Program-made: the position numbers and the translations under genes
NCBI RefSeq assembly: GCF_030269645.1
Contig: NZ_BSTR01000033.1
Coordinates: 1 to 64,000, forward strand
Length of the DNA: 64,000 bases
Source: Actinokineospora sp. NBRC 105648
GTDB taxonomy: Bacteria; Actinomycetota; Actinomycetes; Mycobacteriales; Pseudonocardiaceae
Direction: 5' to 3'
Shown here: positions 37,088-45,795 of the stretch, one piece after another
Layout: every line of letters begins with the position of its first letter
How positions within the stretch are numbered: the stretch's first letter is position 1
Notes under the pieces: generated by a model
Told to the model about the DNA's origin: nothing
The model's input: the letters and a program-made list of their open reading frames with translations, nothing else
The model's database searches: none

Positions 37088-37996
37088 GTGCGCCTCCGCC
37101 TCCTCGCCGCCCTGGCCCTCACGCTCGCCGTGGTCGCCGGCTGTGTCACCCCGGAGCAACAGCGGGCCGCGAGCTCGCCCGCCACCACGTCGAGCCCGGA
37201 GGCCGCCGAGAGCTCGTCCGCGCCCGCCGAGACCACCACCGAGACCACGACGACGACGCCACCGCCCACGACGACCACCGCTACGACACAGGTGCAAGCG
37301 CCCGGGTGGGTGGTCGGTGCGACGCCGCTGCCGTTGGGCCCGGACGGGTTCGGCCAAGTGCTGCCCACGCCGCCGGTGCTGCGCAACCGCGCCCTGCCCA
37401 CAAGGGACCTGTTGCCGCCACCGGCCGACGGTCGCTACGCCTCCACGGTCGCGCCGGTGCCGGACGCGGTGCTGCGGCGCAGCACGTGGCAGGCGGGCTG
37501 CCCGGTGCGGCGGGAGGACCTGCGCTACCTGACGATGTCGTTCTGGGGCTTCGACGGGAAGACCCACACCGGCGAGATGATCGTCAACGCCCGGGTGGCC
37601 GACGGCGTGACGCGGGTCTTCGGCACCCTCTACGAGATCCGCTTCCCACTGGAGGAGATGCGGGTGACCGCCCGGCCGGAACTGGACCTCGCACCGACCG
37701 GCGACGGCAACAACACCGGCGCGTTCGTCTGCCGCCCGACCGTGGGCGCCACGACCTGGTCGGCGCACGCCTACGGCCTGGCGGTGGACGTGAACCCGTT
37801 CTGCAACCCCTACCTGAAGGGGAAGCTGGTCCTGCCGGAACTGGCATCGTCCTATGTGGACCGGAAGAACCGCCGCCCGGGCATGCTCTTCGCGGGCGAC
37901 CGGGTGGTCCGCGCCTTCGCCGCGATCGGCTGGTCCTGGGGTGGGGCCTGGACCTCACCGGTGGACATCCAGCACTTCTCCGCGACGGGCCGGTGA
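37088..37996 (+). CDS. M15-type D,D-carboxypeptidase-like lipoprotein
   Basis: About 302 residues. N-terminal signal with lipobox VVAGC, then a Ser/Thr/Pro-rich linker (about 55 residues) spanning the wall, and a C-terminal M15 catalytic domain: [13 protein letters not shown] with zinc ligands His and Asp, and VDIQHFS with the last His. VanY/LD-carboxypeptidases of this type trim peptidoglycan stem peptides. The frame extends to GTG 37070, but GTG 37088 gives a normal signal peptide. Confidence 0.85.
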   Translation: MRLRLLAALALTLAVVAGCVTPEQQRAASSPATTSSPEAAESSSAPAETTTETTTTTPPPTTTTATTQVQAPGWVVGATPLPLGPDGFGQVLPTPPVLRNRALPTRDLLPPPADGRYASTVAPVPDAVLRRSTWQAGCPVRREDLRYLTMSFWGFDGKTHTGEMIVNARVADGVTRVFGTLYEIRFPLEEMRVTARPELDLAPTGDGNNTGAFVCRPTVGATTWSAHAYGLAVDVNPFCNPYLKGKLVLPELASSYVDRKNRRPGMLFAGDRVVRAFAAIGWSWGGAWTSPVDIQHFSATGR

Positions 37997-38003
37997 GCGG
38001 GCG

Positions 38004-38336
38004 GTGGCCGTGCTGAGGTCGGTCGCGCTGTTCGTGCTGGCCGCCCTCGCCGAGATCGGCGGCGCCTGGCTCGTCTGGCAGGGCATCCGCGAGTCGCGGG
38101 GCTGGCTGTGGGTGCTCGGCGGCGTGCTGGCGCTGGGCGCCTACGGGTTCGTCGCCACCTGGCAGGCCGACGCCCACTTCGGCCGGGTTCTCGCGGCGTA
38201 CGGCGGGGTGTTCGTCGTCGGCTCACTGGCCTGGGCGGTCGCCCTGGACGGCTTCCGCCCCGACCGCTGGGACGTGATCGGCGCGGCCGTCTGCCTGGTG
38301 GGCGTAGGGGTCATCATGTACGCCCCGCGCACGTAG
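38004..38336 (+). CDS. YnfA/UPF0060-family membrane protein
   Basis: 110 residues, four transmembrane helices. [59 protein letters not shown] and [25 protein letters not shown] are typical. The family belongs to the small multidrug transporter-like fold; a transport function is inferred. GTG start at 38004, seven bases after the M15 stop. A hairpin with a T-run follows the stop. Confidence 0.88.
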   Translation: MAVLRSVALFVLAALAEIGGAWLVWQGIRESRGWLWVLGGVLALGAYGFVATWQADAHFGRVLAAYGGVFVVGSLAWAVALDGFRPDRWDVIGAAVCLVGVGVIMYAPRT

Positions 38337-38396
38337 GGGTGTAACGCTCCGCACAGACCGTACGACCCTGCAATGGATTGCGCGGACGGAACCACA

Positions 38397-38417
38397 CCGA
38401 GGTGGCGCCTCGGTTTT
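38397..38417 (+). terminator. Rho-independent-type terminator after the YnfA-like gene
   Basis: CCGAGG (38397-38402), loop TGGCG and CCTCGG (38408-38413) followed by TTTT (38414-38417). It lies 60 bases after the stop and before the ribosome site of the next gene. Confidence 0.6.
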
Positions 38418-38493
38418 CCGCCGTAAGCAACGTGGCCAAGCGCCTCGTCCACTCCGGCAACGGTGACGCACTGCGATCATTTTGGAGGATTCA

Positions 38494-38742
38494 GTGGAGA
38501 CGAGTACAACCGAACCACGAACCGGCAGGCTGTGGCTCTTCCTGGTCGTCTGGCTGTCCTGGTTCGCCATCGGCTTCCCCTACACCGACCCGACCTGGCG
38601 CTCCACCGCGGTCGACGCCCTCATCGCCACCGGCGGCGCCACCCTGATGGTCCTGGCCGTCACCACCATCGGTTGGTGGCAGCACCGCCCCAAGGCCGCC
38701 GACCAGGTGGGCCAAGAAGTGGGCCAAGAACAACACCAGTGA
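38494..38742 (+). CDS. Small two-helix membrane protein
   Basis: 82 residues starting VETSTTEPRTGRLW. Two hydrophobic segments (LWLFLVVWLSWFAIGF and ALIATGGATLMVLAVTTIGWW) with a charged tail rich in Gln. No family recognised. GTG 38494 has an excellent GGAGG five bases upstream, which decides the start. Followed by a strong hairpin. Confidence 0.75.
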   Translation: METSTTEPRTGRLWLFLVVWLSWFAIGFPYTDPTWRSTAVDALIATGGATLMVLAVTTIGWWQHRPKAADQVGQEVGQEQHQ

Positions 38743-38756
38743 GCGCCCGGCCTGCC

Positions 38757-38783
38757 CCGTGGATGAGCCCAGCTCATCCACGG
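38757..38783. terminator. 12-bp perfect hairpin between convergent genes
   Basis: CCGTGGATGAGC at 38757-38768 and its exact complement at 38772-38783 enclose a CCA loop. It starts 14 bases after the small membrane protein stop and lies before the converging end at 38941. No U-run; a bidirectional terminator or 3'-end stabiliser. Nothing else is seen in 38784-38940. Confidence 0.55.
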
Positions 38784-38940
38784 CCGGCCCCGGGGCGAGC
38801 CGAGCACTGACCACGGCGGCGCGGCCGATCCGGCACGACCGCGCCCGGCTGACCACCGGATGCCCTGGTGGACAACGTTTTCCGACCCCGCGGGGACGGC
38901 CACCACAGCACCAGCACGGCGCGCGGACGCCCCCGGGAGC

Positions 38941-39987
38941 TCAGTTCGCCGGCGTGTCCTCGCCCCGAGCACCACCGCCGAACCGGTTGAACACCTTTCC
39001 GGCCGCGTCCGACAACGCCCCGCCGACGTCGTTGAGCACCTTCGCCAGCGGATCGGCCGAGGAGTTGAACGACTCCTTGTACGACTTGGCCGCGGACTTC
39101 ATGTCGTCGCTCAACGTGCTGGTGGGGCTGTCTTCGTCGCGGCGCGAGTAGTCGCCCGCCAGGATCGCCCGGTAGTCCTCGGACGCCGCCCACCGCTGCA
39201 GCTGCGCGGCGCGCACCACGGCGAACGGGTGGCTCATCCCCTCGACGCTGCGCAGCTTGTGGATGCTGTCGCGGATGTCGTCGACCTCCTCGTACTCCTT
39301 GGCCTGCTGGAGGAACGACGGGATGTCGATCTGGGTGAGGTCGGTGCCGCCCGCCAGGTAGACGTGCGTGCGCAGGGCGGCGGCCGGGTCCTGGCCGCAG
39401 AGCAGGCCCGCGCGGTCGCAGGTGAGCTCGGCCTTGCGGAACCACTCGCGCAGCGCGGCGATGGCCGCGCGCAGGGCGAGGGCGCCCGCCGGGATGAAGG
39501 CGACGCTCATCTGCAGGTGCAGCAGCCGCAGCAGCAGGGTGCGCAGCACCGCGTGGCCGGATAGCACGTGGCCCATCTCGTGCCCGATCACGAACCGCAG
39601 GCTCTCGGTGTCCAGCGCCTCCACCAGTCCCGTGGTGAGCACGATGAACGGCTCGTCGATGCCCACCGTCATCGCGTTCGCGACCGGGTTGCGCTCGACG
39701 AACAGGTTGGGCACCGTGTCCAGGTCGAGGGTCTCGGCGCACTCGACCCGCAGCCGGTCGATCTTCGGGTACTGCTTCTCCCCCACCCGGATCGCCGAGG
39801 CGAGCGCCAGCAGCCGCTCGCCGCGCTCGCTGAACAAGCCGGAGACCGCCTTGAGCACCTCGGTGAGCCCGGGCACCGCGCGCAGCCCCGCCATGGCCCC
39901 GCGGTCGGCCGGGTGCTCGTACGCGCGCGGGCTGATGCGCGGGAACCGCACTCGGGTCGATGACTGCGAGACCTCGTTGTCCGTCAC
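38941..39987 (-). CDS. M48-family zinc metalloprotease
   Basis: 348 residues. The HExxH motif is FVIGHEMGHVLSGHA, and the third ligand Glu lies in AELTCDRAGLL. NAMTVGIDEPFIVLTTGL precedes it, as in HtpX/Ste24-type peptidases. One hydrophobic segment (MSVAFIPAGALALRAAIAAL) sits between the two. No signal peptide. The frame reaches ATG 40005, but GTG 39987 has GGAGG five bases upstream and is preferred. The C-terminal 60 residues look like a helical linker ending in a Gly-rich tail. Divergent from the VanZ-RDD gene. Confidence 0.88.
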   Translation of the reverse strand: MTDNEVSQSSTRVRFPRISPRAYEHPADRGAMAGLRAVPGLTEVLKAVSGLFSERGERLLALASAIRVGEKQYPKIDRLRVECAETLDLDTVPNLFVERNPVANAMTVGIDEPFIVLTTGLVEALDTESLRFVIGHEMGHVLSGHAVLRTLLLRLLHLQMSVAFIPAGALALRAAIAALREWFRKAELTCDRAGLLCGQDPAAALRTHVYLAGGTDLTQIDIPSFLQQAKEYEEVDDIRDSIHKLRSVEGMSHPFAVVRAAQLQRWAASEDYRAILAGDYSRRDEDSPTSTLSDDMKSAAKSYKESFNSSADPLAKVLNDVGGALSDAAGKVFNRFGGGARGEDTPAN

Positions 39988-40096
39988 TTCTTCCTCCCCT
40001 GGCATGGTGTGGCGCCCACAGTAGGCGGAATCCCCGAGGTGGGTGGTTGTTTGTCCACACCCTGCGCTGACCAGCGGAAACAGTTAGCTTCGGCGG

Positions 40097-41218
40097 GTGA
40101 GCGACCCCGAACTGTCCGCGGTCGCCGCCTTCCTCGGCGGCACCGCGCTGTCCTTCCTGCTGGTGATCCCGTACATCGCCTGGAGCTATCGCGGGCGCGG
40201 GCAGCTGGGGCTGGGGCACGCGCTGCTGGCGTTCGGCTTCCTCGTCTACGCGCTCGCGCTGTGGACGTACACACTGCTGCCGGTGCCGGACACGACGCCG
40301 CAGTGGTGCGCCGCGCACGCCGGCTCAGGCCCGCAACTGCGCCCGTTCCAGTTCGTCGCGGACTTCCGCACCGAGCACGTCGGCGACGGCCTCCGCGCGG
40401 TCTTGCGCAACCCGGCGTTGCAGCAGGTGGTGTTCAACGTGGCGCTGTTCGTGCCGTTCGGCATGTTCGGCAGGCACTTGTTCCGCCGCGGTCCGGTCAC
40501 CGTCGTCCTCGCCGGGTTCCTCACGTCATTGTTCATCGAGTTCACCCAACTCACCGCGGTGTGGGGGCTCTTCGCGTGCCCGTACCGCCTCTTCGACGTC
40601 GACGACCTCTTGGCCAACACCGCAGGCGCGGCCCTGGGCCTTCTCTTGGCCCCCGTGCTCCGATTGGTCCCCGGGCAGCGGATCACCAAAGCGCCCGGTG
40701 AACCGCGTAAGGTCACCACCGCCCGCAGGCTGCTCGGCATGCTGGTCGACGTCGCGAGCGTCGTTCTCCTCGGCGTACTCCTCCAGGTCGCGGCGAACGC
40801 GGTAGCGATCTACGGATTGCACACCAACGCGGACGGCCTCAACTGGCTCTTGGCCTACGCGATCCCCGTTGGCGCGCTCCTGTTGGTCCTACCGCTCGCC
40901 GGTAATGGCGCCACGCTCGGACAACGCATCGTCTTGCTCAACCCCGTCAACCGGAACGGCGACAAACCCGCTGTCCCCCAGATGTTGCTCCGCTTCGCCG
41001 TCGGCAGCGGCGGCTACTTCACGCTCACCCAGTTCGACCTGACACTCCTGGCGTTCCTCCTCGCAGTGGTCAGCGTGGTGATGGCGTGGCGTCCGCGGGA
41101 CCACCGCGGGCTCAGCGGGGTGGTCGCCGGACTGCGTGTGGTCGACACGCGAGCGGCCGCGGCCGGGACTAGATTCAACGCGGAAGATCACCGGAAACCA
41201 GTGGAGGAACGTCCATGA
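40097..41218 (+). CDS. VanZ-RDD fusion membrane protein
   Basis: 373 residues. The N-terminal ~190 are a VanZ domain (VVFNVALFVPFGMFGRHLF, FIEFTQLTAVWGLFACPYRLFDVDDLLANTAGAALG split in text). The C-terminal part is an RDD-like domain: ARRLLGMLVDVASVVLLG, GNGATLGQRIVLLNPV. VanZ is linked to teicoplanin resistance and envelope changes; RDD domains are mostly of unknown role. GTG start 40097. Its TGA overlaps the PEBP gene ATG by four bases. Confidence 0.88.
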   Translation: MSDPELSAVAAFLGGTALSFLLVIPYIAWSYRGRGQLGLGHALLAFGFLVYALALWTYTLLPVPDTTPQWCAAHAGSGPQLRPFQFVADFRTEHVGDGLRAVLRNPALQQVVFNVALFVPFGMFGRHLFRRGPVTVVLAGFLTSLFIEFTQLTAVWGLFACPYRLFDVDDLLANTAGAALGLLLAPVLRLVPGQRITKAPGEPRKVTTARRLLGMLVDVASVVLLGVLLQVAANAVAIYGLHTNADGLNWLLAYAIPVGALLLVLPLAGNGATLGQRIVLLNPVNRNGDKPAVPQMLLRFAVGSGGYFTLTQFDLTLLAFLLAVVSVVMAWRPRDHRGLSGVVAGLRVVDTRAAAAGTRFNAEDHRKPVEERP

Positions 41219-41751
41219 GCCTCGACCGCCCGGTCGCTCCGGACCCGTACGAGCTGCTGCCCGAGACCGGCGCGTTCACCGTCACCTCGACCGACGTGCG
41301 CGACGGCGAGAAGCTCGACCTCGAGTACGTGCACGACTCCGCGGGCGGGAAGAACGTGTCCCCGCAGCTGTCCTGGAGCGGCGCGCCCGAGGACACCAAG
41401 AGCTACGTGGTGACCTGCTTCGACCCGGACGCGCCGATCCCCGGCGGGTTTTGGCACTGGGTCGCGGTGAACATCCCCGCCTCGACCACTGAGCTGCCCA
41501 CCGGCGCCGGGGCGGGCGACAGCTCACTGCCCGAGGGCGCCTTCCACGTCCGCCCCGACTTCGGCGACCGGCAGTACGGCGGCGCCGCCCCGCCGCCGGG
41601 CGACCAGGACCACCGGTACTACTTCGTGGTGCACGCGGTGGACGTGGCCAAGCTCGACGTCGACGAGGACTCCAGCCCGGCCGTGGTGAGCTTCAACCTG
41701 GCCTTCCACACCTTGGCGCGCGCGATCATCACGCCCACCTACGCGCACTAG
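41215..41751 (+). CDS. YbhB/YbcL-family PEBP (Raf kinase inhibitor-like) protein
   Basis: 178 residues. The ligand-binding signature is YVVTCFDPDAPIPGGFWHWVA, with NVSPQLSWSG before it and GDQDHRYYFVVHAVD after it. Family members are small cytosolic proteins of uncertain function that bind anionic ligands. GGAGGAACGTCC leads directly to the ATG at 41215 inside the upstream gene. Confidence 0.92.
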   Translation: MSLDRPVAPDPYELLPETGAFTVTSTDVRDGEKLDLEYVHDSAGGKNVSPQLSWSGAPEDTKSYVVTCFDPDAPIPGGFWHWVAVNIPASTTELPTGAGAGDSSLPEGAFHVRPDFGDRQYGGAAPPPGDQDHRYYFVVHAVDVAKLDVDEDSSPAVVSFNLAFHTLARAIITPTYAH

Positions 41752-41764
41752 GCGTACCCGGGGG

Positions 41765-42160
41765 TCAGTGCGCGACGTCGATCACCAGCCGGTTGGGCGA
41801 GGCGAGGTCGAACACCTTGACCGAGGTCCGCACGCGCAGCCCGAGGCCGACGCTGAGCACCCCTTCGAAGTCCCCGTCCACGACGACCGCCTGAACGTTG
41901 GCCAGCTCCCGGGTGCGGAACTTGCGCGGCCCGGGGAAGGTCGGGTTGCCCGCGTCGTCGTGGGCGGCGGCGGGTTGCAGGGTCAGCTGGATGAACTCCG
42001 AGCCGGTGAGCCACTCGATCTCGCCGCTGGGGTCGGAGATCAGCTCGTCGGTGAACTCGTGCGCCACCTGCGGCACCGGCCCGGTGAAGTCGAGCACGAC
42101 ACGGTCGAAGGTCTCGTGCCTACCGACGCGGATGGCCGTAAGAGCCGTAAGAGTCGTCAT
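41765..42160 (-). CDS. AMIN-like domain protein
   Basis: 131 residues. The core IRVGRHETFDRVVLDFTGPVP and VRTSVKVFDLASPNRLVIDV is the AMIN-like domain common in actinomycete envelope proteins, often on lipoproteins. This copy has no signal or lipobox from ATG 42160; extending to 42235 does not add a proper one. It may be cytoplasmic or use an unrecognised start. Convergent with the PEBP gene and divergent from mtr. Confidence 0.78.
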   Translation of the reverse strand: MTTLTALTAIRVGRHETFDRVVLDFTGPVPQVAHEFTDELISDPSGEIEWLTGSEFIQLTLQPAAAHDDAGNPTFPGPRKFRTRELANVQAVVVDGDFEGVLSVGLGLRVRTSVKVFDLASPNRLVIDVAH

Positions 42161-42251
42161 GCCAAGCAAGAGCGGCTGAGCGCCCGTGCGATACACCCCC
42201 GCGCGTCCCGGCCGGGAATGCGCCGCGGCCGACATGGGGTTGGATGAGGAC

Positions 42252-43646
42252 GTGGCCCACTACGACCTCGTGATCATCGGGACCGGATCCGGCAACTCGA
42301 TCCTGGACCCGCGCTTCGCCGACCTGCGGGTGGCGATCGTCGAGCGGGGGGTGTTCGGCGGGACGTGCCTCAACGTCGGGTGCATCCCGACGAAGATGTT
42401 CGTGCACGCCGCGGACGTGGCGGCGACGCCGTCGAAGTCGAGTCGGCTGGGCGTCGACGAGACCCTGGACCGGGTCCGGTGGCCCGACATCCGCGACCGG
42501 ATCTTCGGGCGGATCGACCCCATCGCCGAGGGCGGCCGCAAGTACCGGCAAGAGCACCCGGACAACGTGAACGTCACCGTCTACAACGGCAACGCGAGGT
42601 TCACCGCCCCGCGCGAGCTGGAGATCACCCCGAACGACGGCTCCCCCGCCGAGACCGTCACCGCAGACCGGTTCGTCTTGGCCGCGGGTGGCCGCGCTGT
42701 GGTCCCCGACATCGAGGGCATCCACGACGTCCACTTCCACACAAGCGACACGGTCATGCGGCTCGACGAGCTCCCCGGCAGCATCACCATCCTGGGAAGC
42801 GGGTTCGTCGCCGCCGAGTTCGCGCACGTGTTCTCCTCATTCGGCGTCCAGGTAACGCTAATCGCGCGCTCAGGCGCTCTATTGCGCGGCGAAGACCGCG
42901 ACGTGAGCCTCCGCTTCACGCAACTCGCGCAAGAGCGCTGGGACGTGCGCCTGGACCGCAAGGCAGTGAGGGCTGAGAGCCTCGACGCAGGCGTCCGGCT
43001 CCACCTTGAGGGCCCGCAGGGCGCCGAGACCGTGGACAGCGACCTCCTGCTCGTCGCCACCGGGCGCACGCCCAACTCCGACCAGCTCGACGTCGCGGCG
43101 GCAGGCATCGAGGTGCTGCCCAGCGGGCACGTCAAGGTCGACGAGTACCAGCGCACGACCGCCGACGGGGTGTGGGCGCTGGGCGACATCTCCTCGCCGT
43201 ACGAGCTCAAGCACGTGGCCAACCACGAGGCGCGCGTCGTGCAGCACAACCTCTTGCACCCGGACGACCTCCAAGCCGCCGATCACCGGTTCGTCCCGCA
43301 CGCGGTGTTCACCTCGCCGCAGATCGCGTCGGTGGGGATCACCGAGCAGGAGGCGGAGCGGAGCGGCATCAGCTGGGTCGCGTCGTCGCAGGCGTACGCG
43401 GGCATCGCCTACGGCTGGGCGATGGAGGACACCACCGGCTTCGCCAAGGTCATCGCCGACCCGGACACCGGTCTGATCCTCGGCGCGCACATCATCGGGC
43501 CGCAGGCGCCGACGGTGATCCAGCCGCTGATCCAGGCGATGAGCTTCGGCCTGGACGCCCGCGCGGTGGCCAGGGGCCAGTACTGGATCCACCCGGGCAT
43601 GCCCGAGGTGGTCGAGAACGCCCTGCTCAGCCTGCCGCTGTCCTAG
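42252..43646 (+). CDS. mtr: Mycothione reductase
   Basis: 464 residues. A flavoprotein disulfide reductase keeping mycothiol reduced with NADPH; mycothiol is specific to actinobacteria. DLVIIGTGSGNSILDPRFAD is the FAD site of this subfamily, FGGTCLNVGCIPTK the redox disulfide, ITILGSGFVAAEFAHV the NADPH site, and HPGMPEVVENALLSLP the C-terminal His-Glu dyad. GTG 42252 gives the usual short N-terminus; ATG 42234 is the alternative. The last bases, CTAG, serve as stop for this gene and the opposite MFS gene. Confidence 0.94.
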   Translation: MAHYDLVIIGTGSGNSILDPRFADLRVAIVERGVFGGTCLNVGCIPTKMFVHAADVAATPSKSSRLGVDETLDRVRWPDIRDRIFGRIDPIAEGGRKYRQEHPDNVNVTVYNGNARFTAPRELEITPNDGSPAETVTADRFVLAAGGRAVVPDIEGIHDVHFHTSDTVMRLDELPGSITILGSGFVAAEFAHVFSSFGVQVTLIARSGALLRGEDRDVSLRFTQLAQERWDVRLDRKAVRAESLDAGVRLHLEGPQGAETVDSDLLLVATGRTPNSDQLDVAAAGIEVLPSGHVKVDEYQRTTADGVWALGDISSPYELKHVANHEARVVQHNLLHPDDLQAADHRFVPHAVFTSPQIASVGITEQEAERSGISWVASSQAYAGIAYGWAMEDTTGFAKVIADPDTGLILGAHIIGPQAPTVIQPLIQAMSFGLDARAVARGQYWIHPGMPEVVENALLSLPLS

Positions 43647-44998
43647 ACCTCGACGGCGGCCGTGGAGGCCTTGGAGGCCTTGGAGGCCTTGGAGGCCTTG
43701 GAGGCCTTGGAGGCCTTGGAGGCCTTGGAGGCCTTGGACGCCACTGTCCTGGGCCGACCCGCCGAGTGGCCGACGACCGCCTGCGCGGCGATGACGACGA
43801 TCACGAAGACGAGCGACACCGTCCACCCGCCGGTGAGGCCCCGGAAGAGGCCGAACAGGAACGGTCCCAGCGCGCCGATCAGGTAGCCGATGCTCTGGGC
43901 CATCGCCGAGAGCGTGGCGGTGTCGTCGGGGTCTTCGGTGCGCAGCGCGATGAGGGTGATGGCCAGCGGGAACACGCCCATGCCGAACCCGGTCAGCAGG
44001 GTCCAGGCCAGCGGCGCGGCGGCGGGGGCGACCAGCAGGCCGACCATGCCGAGACCGCCCAGCGAGGTCATCACCACGATCACGGTGGACTGCGATCGCG
44101 CGCGCACGGCGAGCGGCGGCAGCACCAGACCCATCGGGACGCCGAACAGGCTGGTGATCGCGAGGTAGATCCCGGCGAGGTTGCGGTCGACGCCCGCGTC
44201 GATGAAGACCTCGGGCAGCCAGCCCATGACGGTGTAGGCGACCAGGGCCTGCAAGCCGAAGAAGATCGTGACCGTCCACGCCAGCCGGTCGCGCAGCAGC
44301 GACCGACCGCGGCGCGGGACGGCCACCGTCGCGTCCGTCGTGTGCCGGGCCCCCAGCCCCCACACGAGCAACGCCCCCGCGGCGAGGAGCCCCCACGCGC
44401 CCAGGGCCACGCGCCAGCCACCCAGGGCGTCCGAGAGCGGCGCGGTCACCGCGGCACCAAGACCGCCGCCGGCTGCGAGTGTCGCCGTGTACACGCCGGT
44501 GACCATCCCGAGCCTGCTCGGGAACGACTGCTTGATCACCACGGGGATGAGCACGTTGCCGACCGCGATGCCCGCGCAGGCGACCAGCGTGCCGCCGAGG
44601 ACGACGACCGGCCCGTCCAACACCCGCAGGACCAGCCCCGCGGTCAGCAGGGCCAGTGCCCAGCCGACCGCCCGCGCCATGCCGAAACGCCTGCTCAGCG
44701 CGGGGGCGAGTACCCCGGCGAGGCCGAAGCAGATGGCCGGGACGGCGGTGAGCGCGCTGGCCCAGGCGTGCGCGGCACCGACGGAGCCGCGCACCTCCTC
44801 GAGCACGGATGCCAGACTGGTGACCGCGGGCCGCAGGTTGGCCGCGGCCAGCGCGACCCCCACGAGCAGCAGCGGGGTGCCGATCAGGGCAGTGTTTCGG
44901 GCACTGTTTCCGGCCGGGTGCGCCGACTGTGTCCCACTCGGCGGGGTTGACGTGGCAATCTTGACGTCCTTGGCGTCCTGCCCGCGGTGGACCGTCAT
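43643..44998 (-). CDS. MFS transporter, CynX/NimT-like, with (SKA) repeat tail
   Basis: 451 residues, about 12 transmembrane helices. AAANLRPAVTSLASVLEEV is the characteristic first-helix region of the CynX/NimT (cyanate/nitroimidazole) exporters. The C-terminus ends in about eight Ser-Lys-Ala triplets before STAAVEV, encoded by a 9-bp tandem repeat. Divergent from a GntR regulator across 47 bases containing a perfect palindrome, so it is probably its target. Confidence 0.9.
   Translation of the reverse strand: MTVHRGQDAKDVKIATSTPPSGTQSAHPAGNSARNTALIGTPLLLVGVALAAANLRPAVTSLASVLEEVRGSVGAAHAWASALTAVPAICFGLAGVLAPALSRRFGMARAVGWALALLTAGLVLRVLDGPVVVLGGTLVACAGIAVGNVLIPVVIKQSFPSRLGMVTGVYTATLAAGGGLGAAVTAPLSDALGGWRVALGAWGLLAAGALLVWGLGARHTTDATVAVPRRGRSLLRDRLAWTVTIFFGLQALVAYTVMGWLPEVFIDAGVDRNLAGIYLAITSLFGVPMGLVLPPLAVRARSQSTVIVVMTSLGGLGMVGLLVAPAAAPLAWTLLTGFGMGVFPLAITLIALRTEDPDDTATLSAMAQSIGYLIGALGPFLFGLFRGLTGGWTVSLVFVIVVIAAQAVVGHSAGRPRTVASKASKASKASKASKASKASKASKASTAAVEV
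43664..43735 (-). repeat. 9-bp tandem repeat, eight copies, coding
   Basis: GGAGGCCTT repeated eight times without change from 43664 to 43735 (degenerate ninth after it). Read on the minus strand in the MFS frame it gives Ser-Lys-Ala triplets. Nine bases keep the frame, so copy number can vary without breaking the gene. Confidence 0.92.
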
Positions 44999-45012
44999 GG
45001 AACGAGTATCAC

Positions 45013-45027
45013 AAACATAGGATGTTT
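45013..45027. promoter_or_regulatory. Perfect palindrome AAACAT-AGG-ATGTTT (GntR operator)
   Basis: Six-base arms AAACAT (45013-45018) and ATGTTT (45022-45027) about AGG in the 47-base divergent spacer. It starts 15 bases from the MFS ATG and ends 19 bases before the regulator GTG, where a FadR-type dimer could repress both. The AT-richness stands out against the surroundings. Confidence 0.65.
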
Positions 45028-45045
45028 TGCTGAAAGGATGGCGCT

Positions 45046-45720
45046 GTGCCGTTGGCCACTACCCGGCGTTCCGGCCTCGTCGACCAGGTGATCGAGCAGA
45101 TGCGCTCGGCGATCACCAGTGCGGAGTGGAAGGTCGGCGAGCGCATCCCGACCGAACCAGAGCTGGTCACCGCCCTGGGCGTCGGGCGCAACACCGTGCG
45201 CGAGGCGGTGCGCGCGCTGGCGCACGCGGGCCTGCTGGAGGTGCGCCAGGGTGATGGCACATTCGTGCGGGCCACCAGCGAGTTCTCCGGTGCCGTGCGC
45301 AGGCTGGCGGGCACCGAGCTGCGCGACGTGCTGCAGGTCCGGCGCACCCTGGAGGTCGAGGGCGCCCGGCTGGCCGCGGCGAACCGCACCGACCAGGACC
45401 TGGCGGAGCTGACCGAGCTGCTCGACGCCCGTGACCACTCCATGGTCAGCAAGGACTACGAGATCGGCGTCGACCAGGACGCCGCGTTCCACCTCGCGGT
45501 GGTGAAGTGCTCGCACAACCCGCTGCTCGCCGAGCTCTACCAGGGCCTCACCGAGGTGGTGCGGGCCTCGGTGGCCAGCACCGTGAGCACCAAGCCCAAC
45601 CTGGCCACCATCGACCACCAGCGGCTGCTGGGCGCCATCCGCGACCAGGACAGCGACCGCGCGGCGGCCGAGGCGGGCGGCTTCCTCGACGAGCTGATCG
45701 CCGACCTCGACCTCGACTAG
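45046..45720 (+). CDS. GntR/FadR-family transcriptional regulator
   Basis: 224 residues. N-terminal winged helix (GERIPTEPELVTALGVGRNTVREAVRALAHAGLLEVRQGDG) and a C-terminal FCD ligand domain (RRTLEVEGARLAAANRT, DAAFHLAVVKCSHNPLLAELY). It likely senses a small acid and controls the divergent MFS gene. GTG 45046 with AAGGA upstream. Confidence 0.92.
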   Translation: MPLATTRRSGLVDQVIEQMRSAITSAEWKVGERIPTEPELVTALGVGRNTVREAVRALAHAGLLEVRQGDGTFVRATSEFSGAVRRLAGTELRDVLQVRRTLEVEGARLAAANRTDQDLAELTELLDARDHSMVSKDYEIGVDQDAAFHLAVVKCSHNPLLAELYQGLTEVVRASVASTVSTKPNLATIDHQRLLGAIRDQDSDRAAAEAGGFLDELIADLDLD

Positions 45721-45795
45721 GCACGTGCCCGGTGCGGCCGGCGTGACTGCGGCGGGTGTGCCCGTCGCCCGAACCGGTGACTCGCCGGGAGGGCG

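Noticed and set aside
43664-43735. Possible CRISPR or regulatory direct repeats
   Set aside because: Units are 9 bp, gapless and in frame with the MFS gene; no spacers exist.
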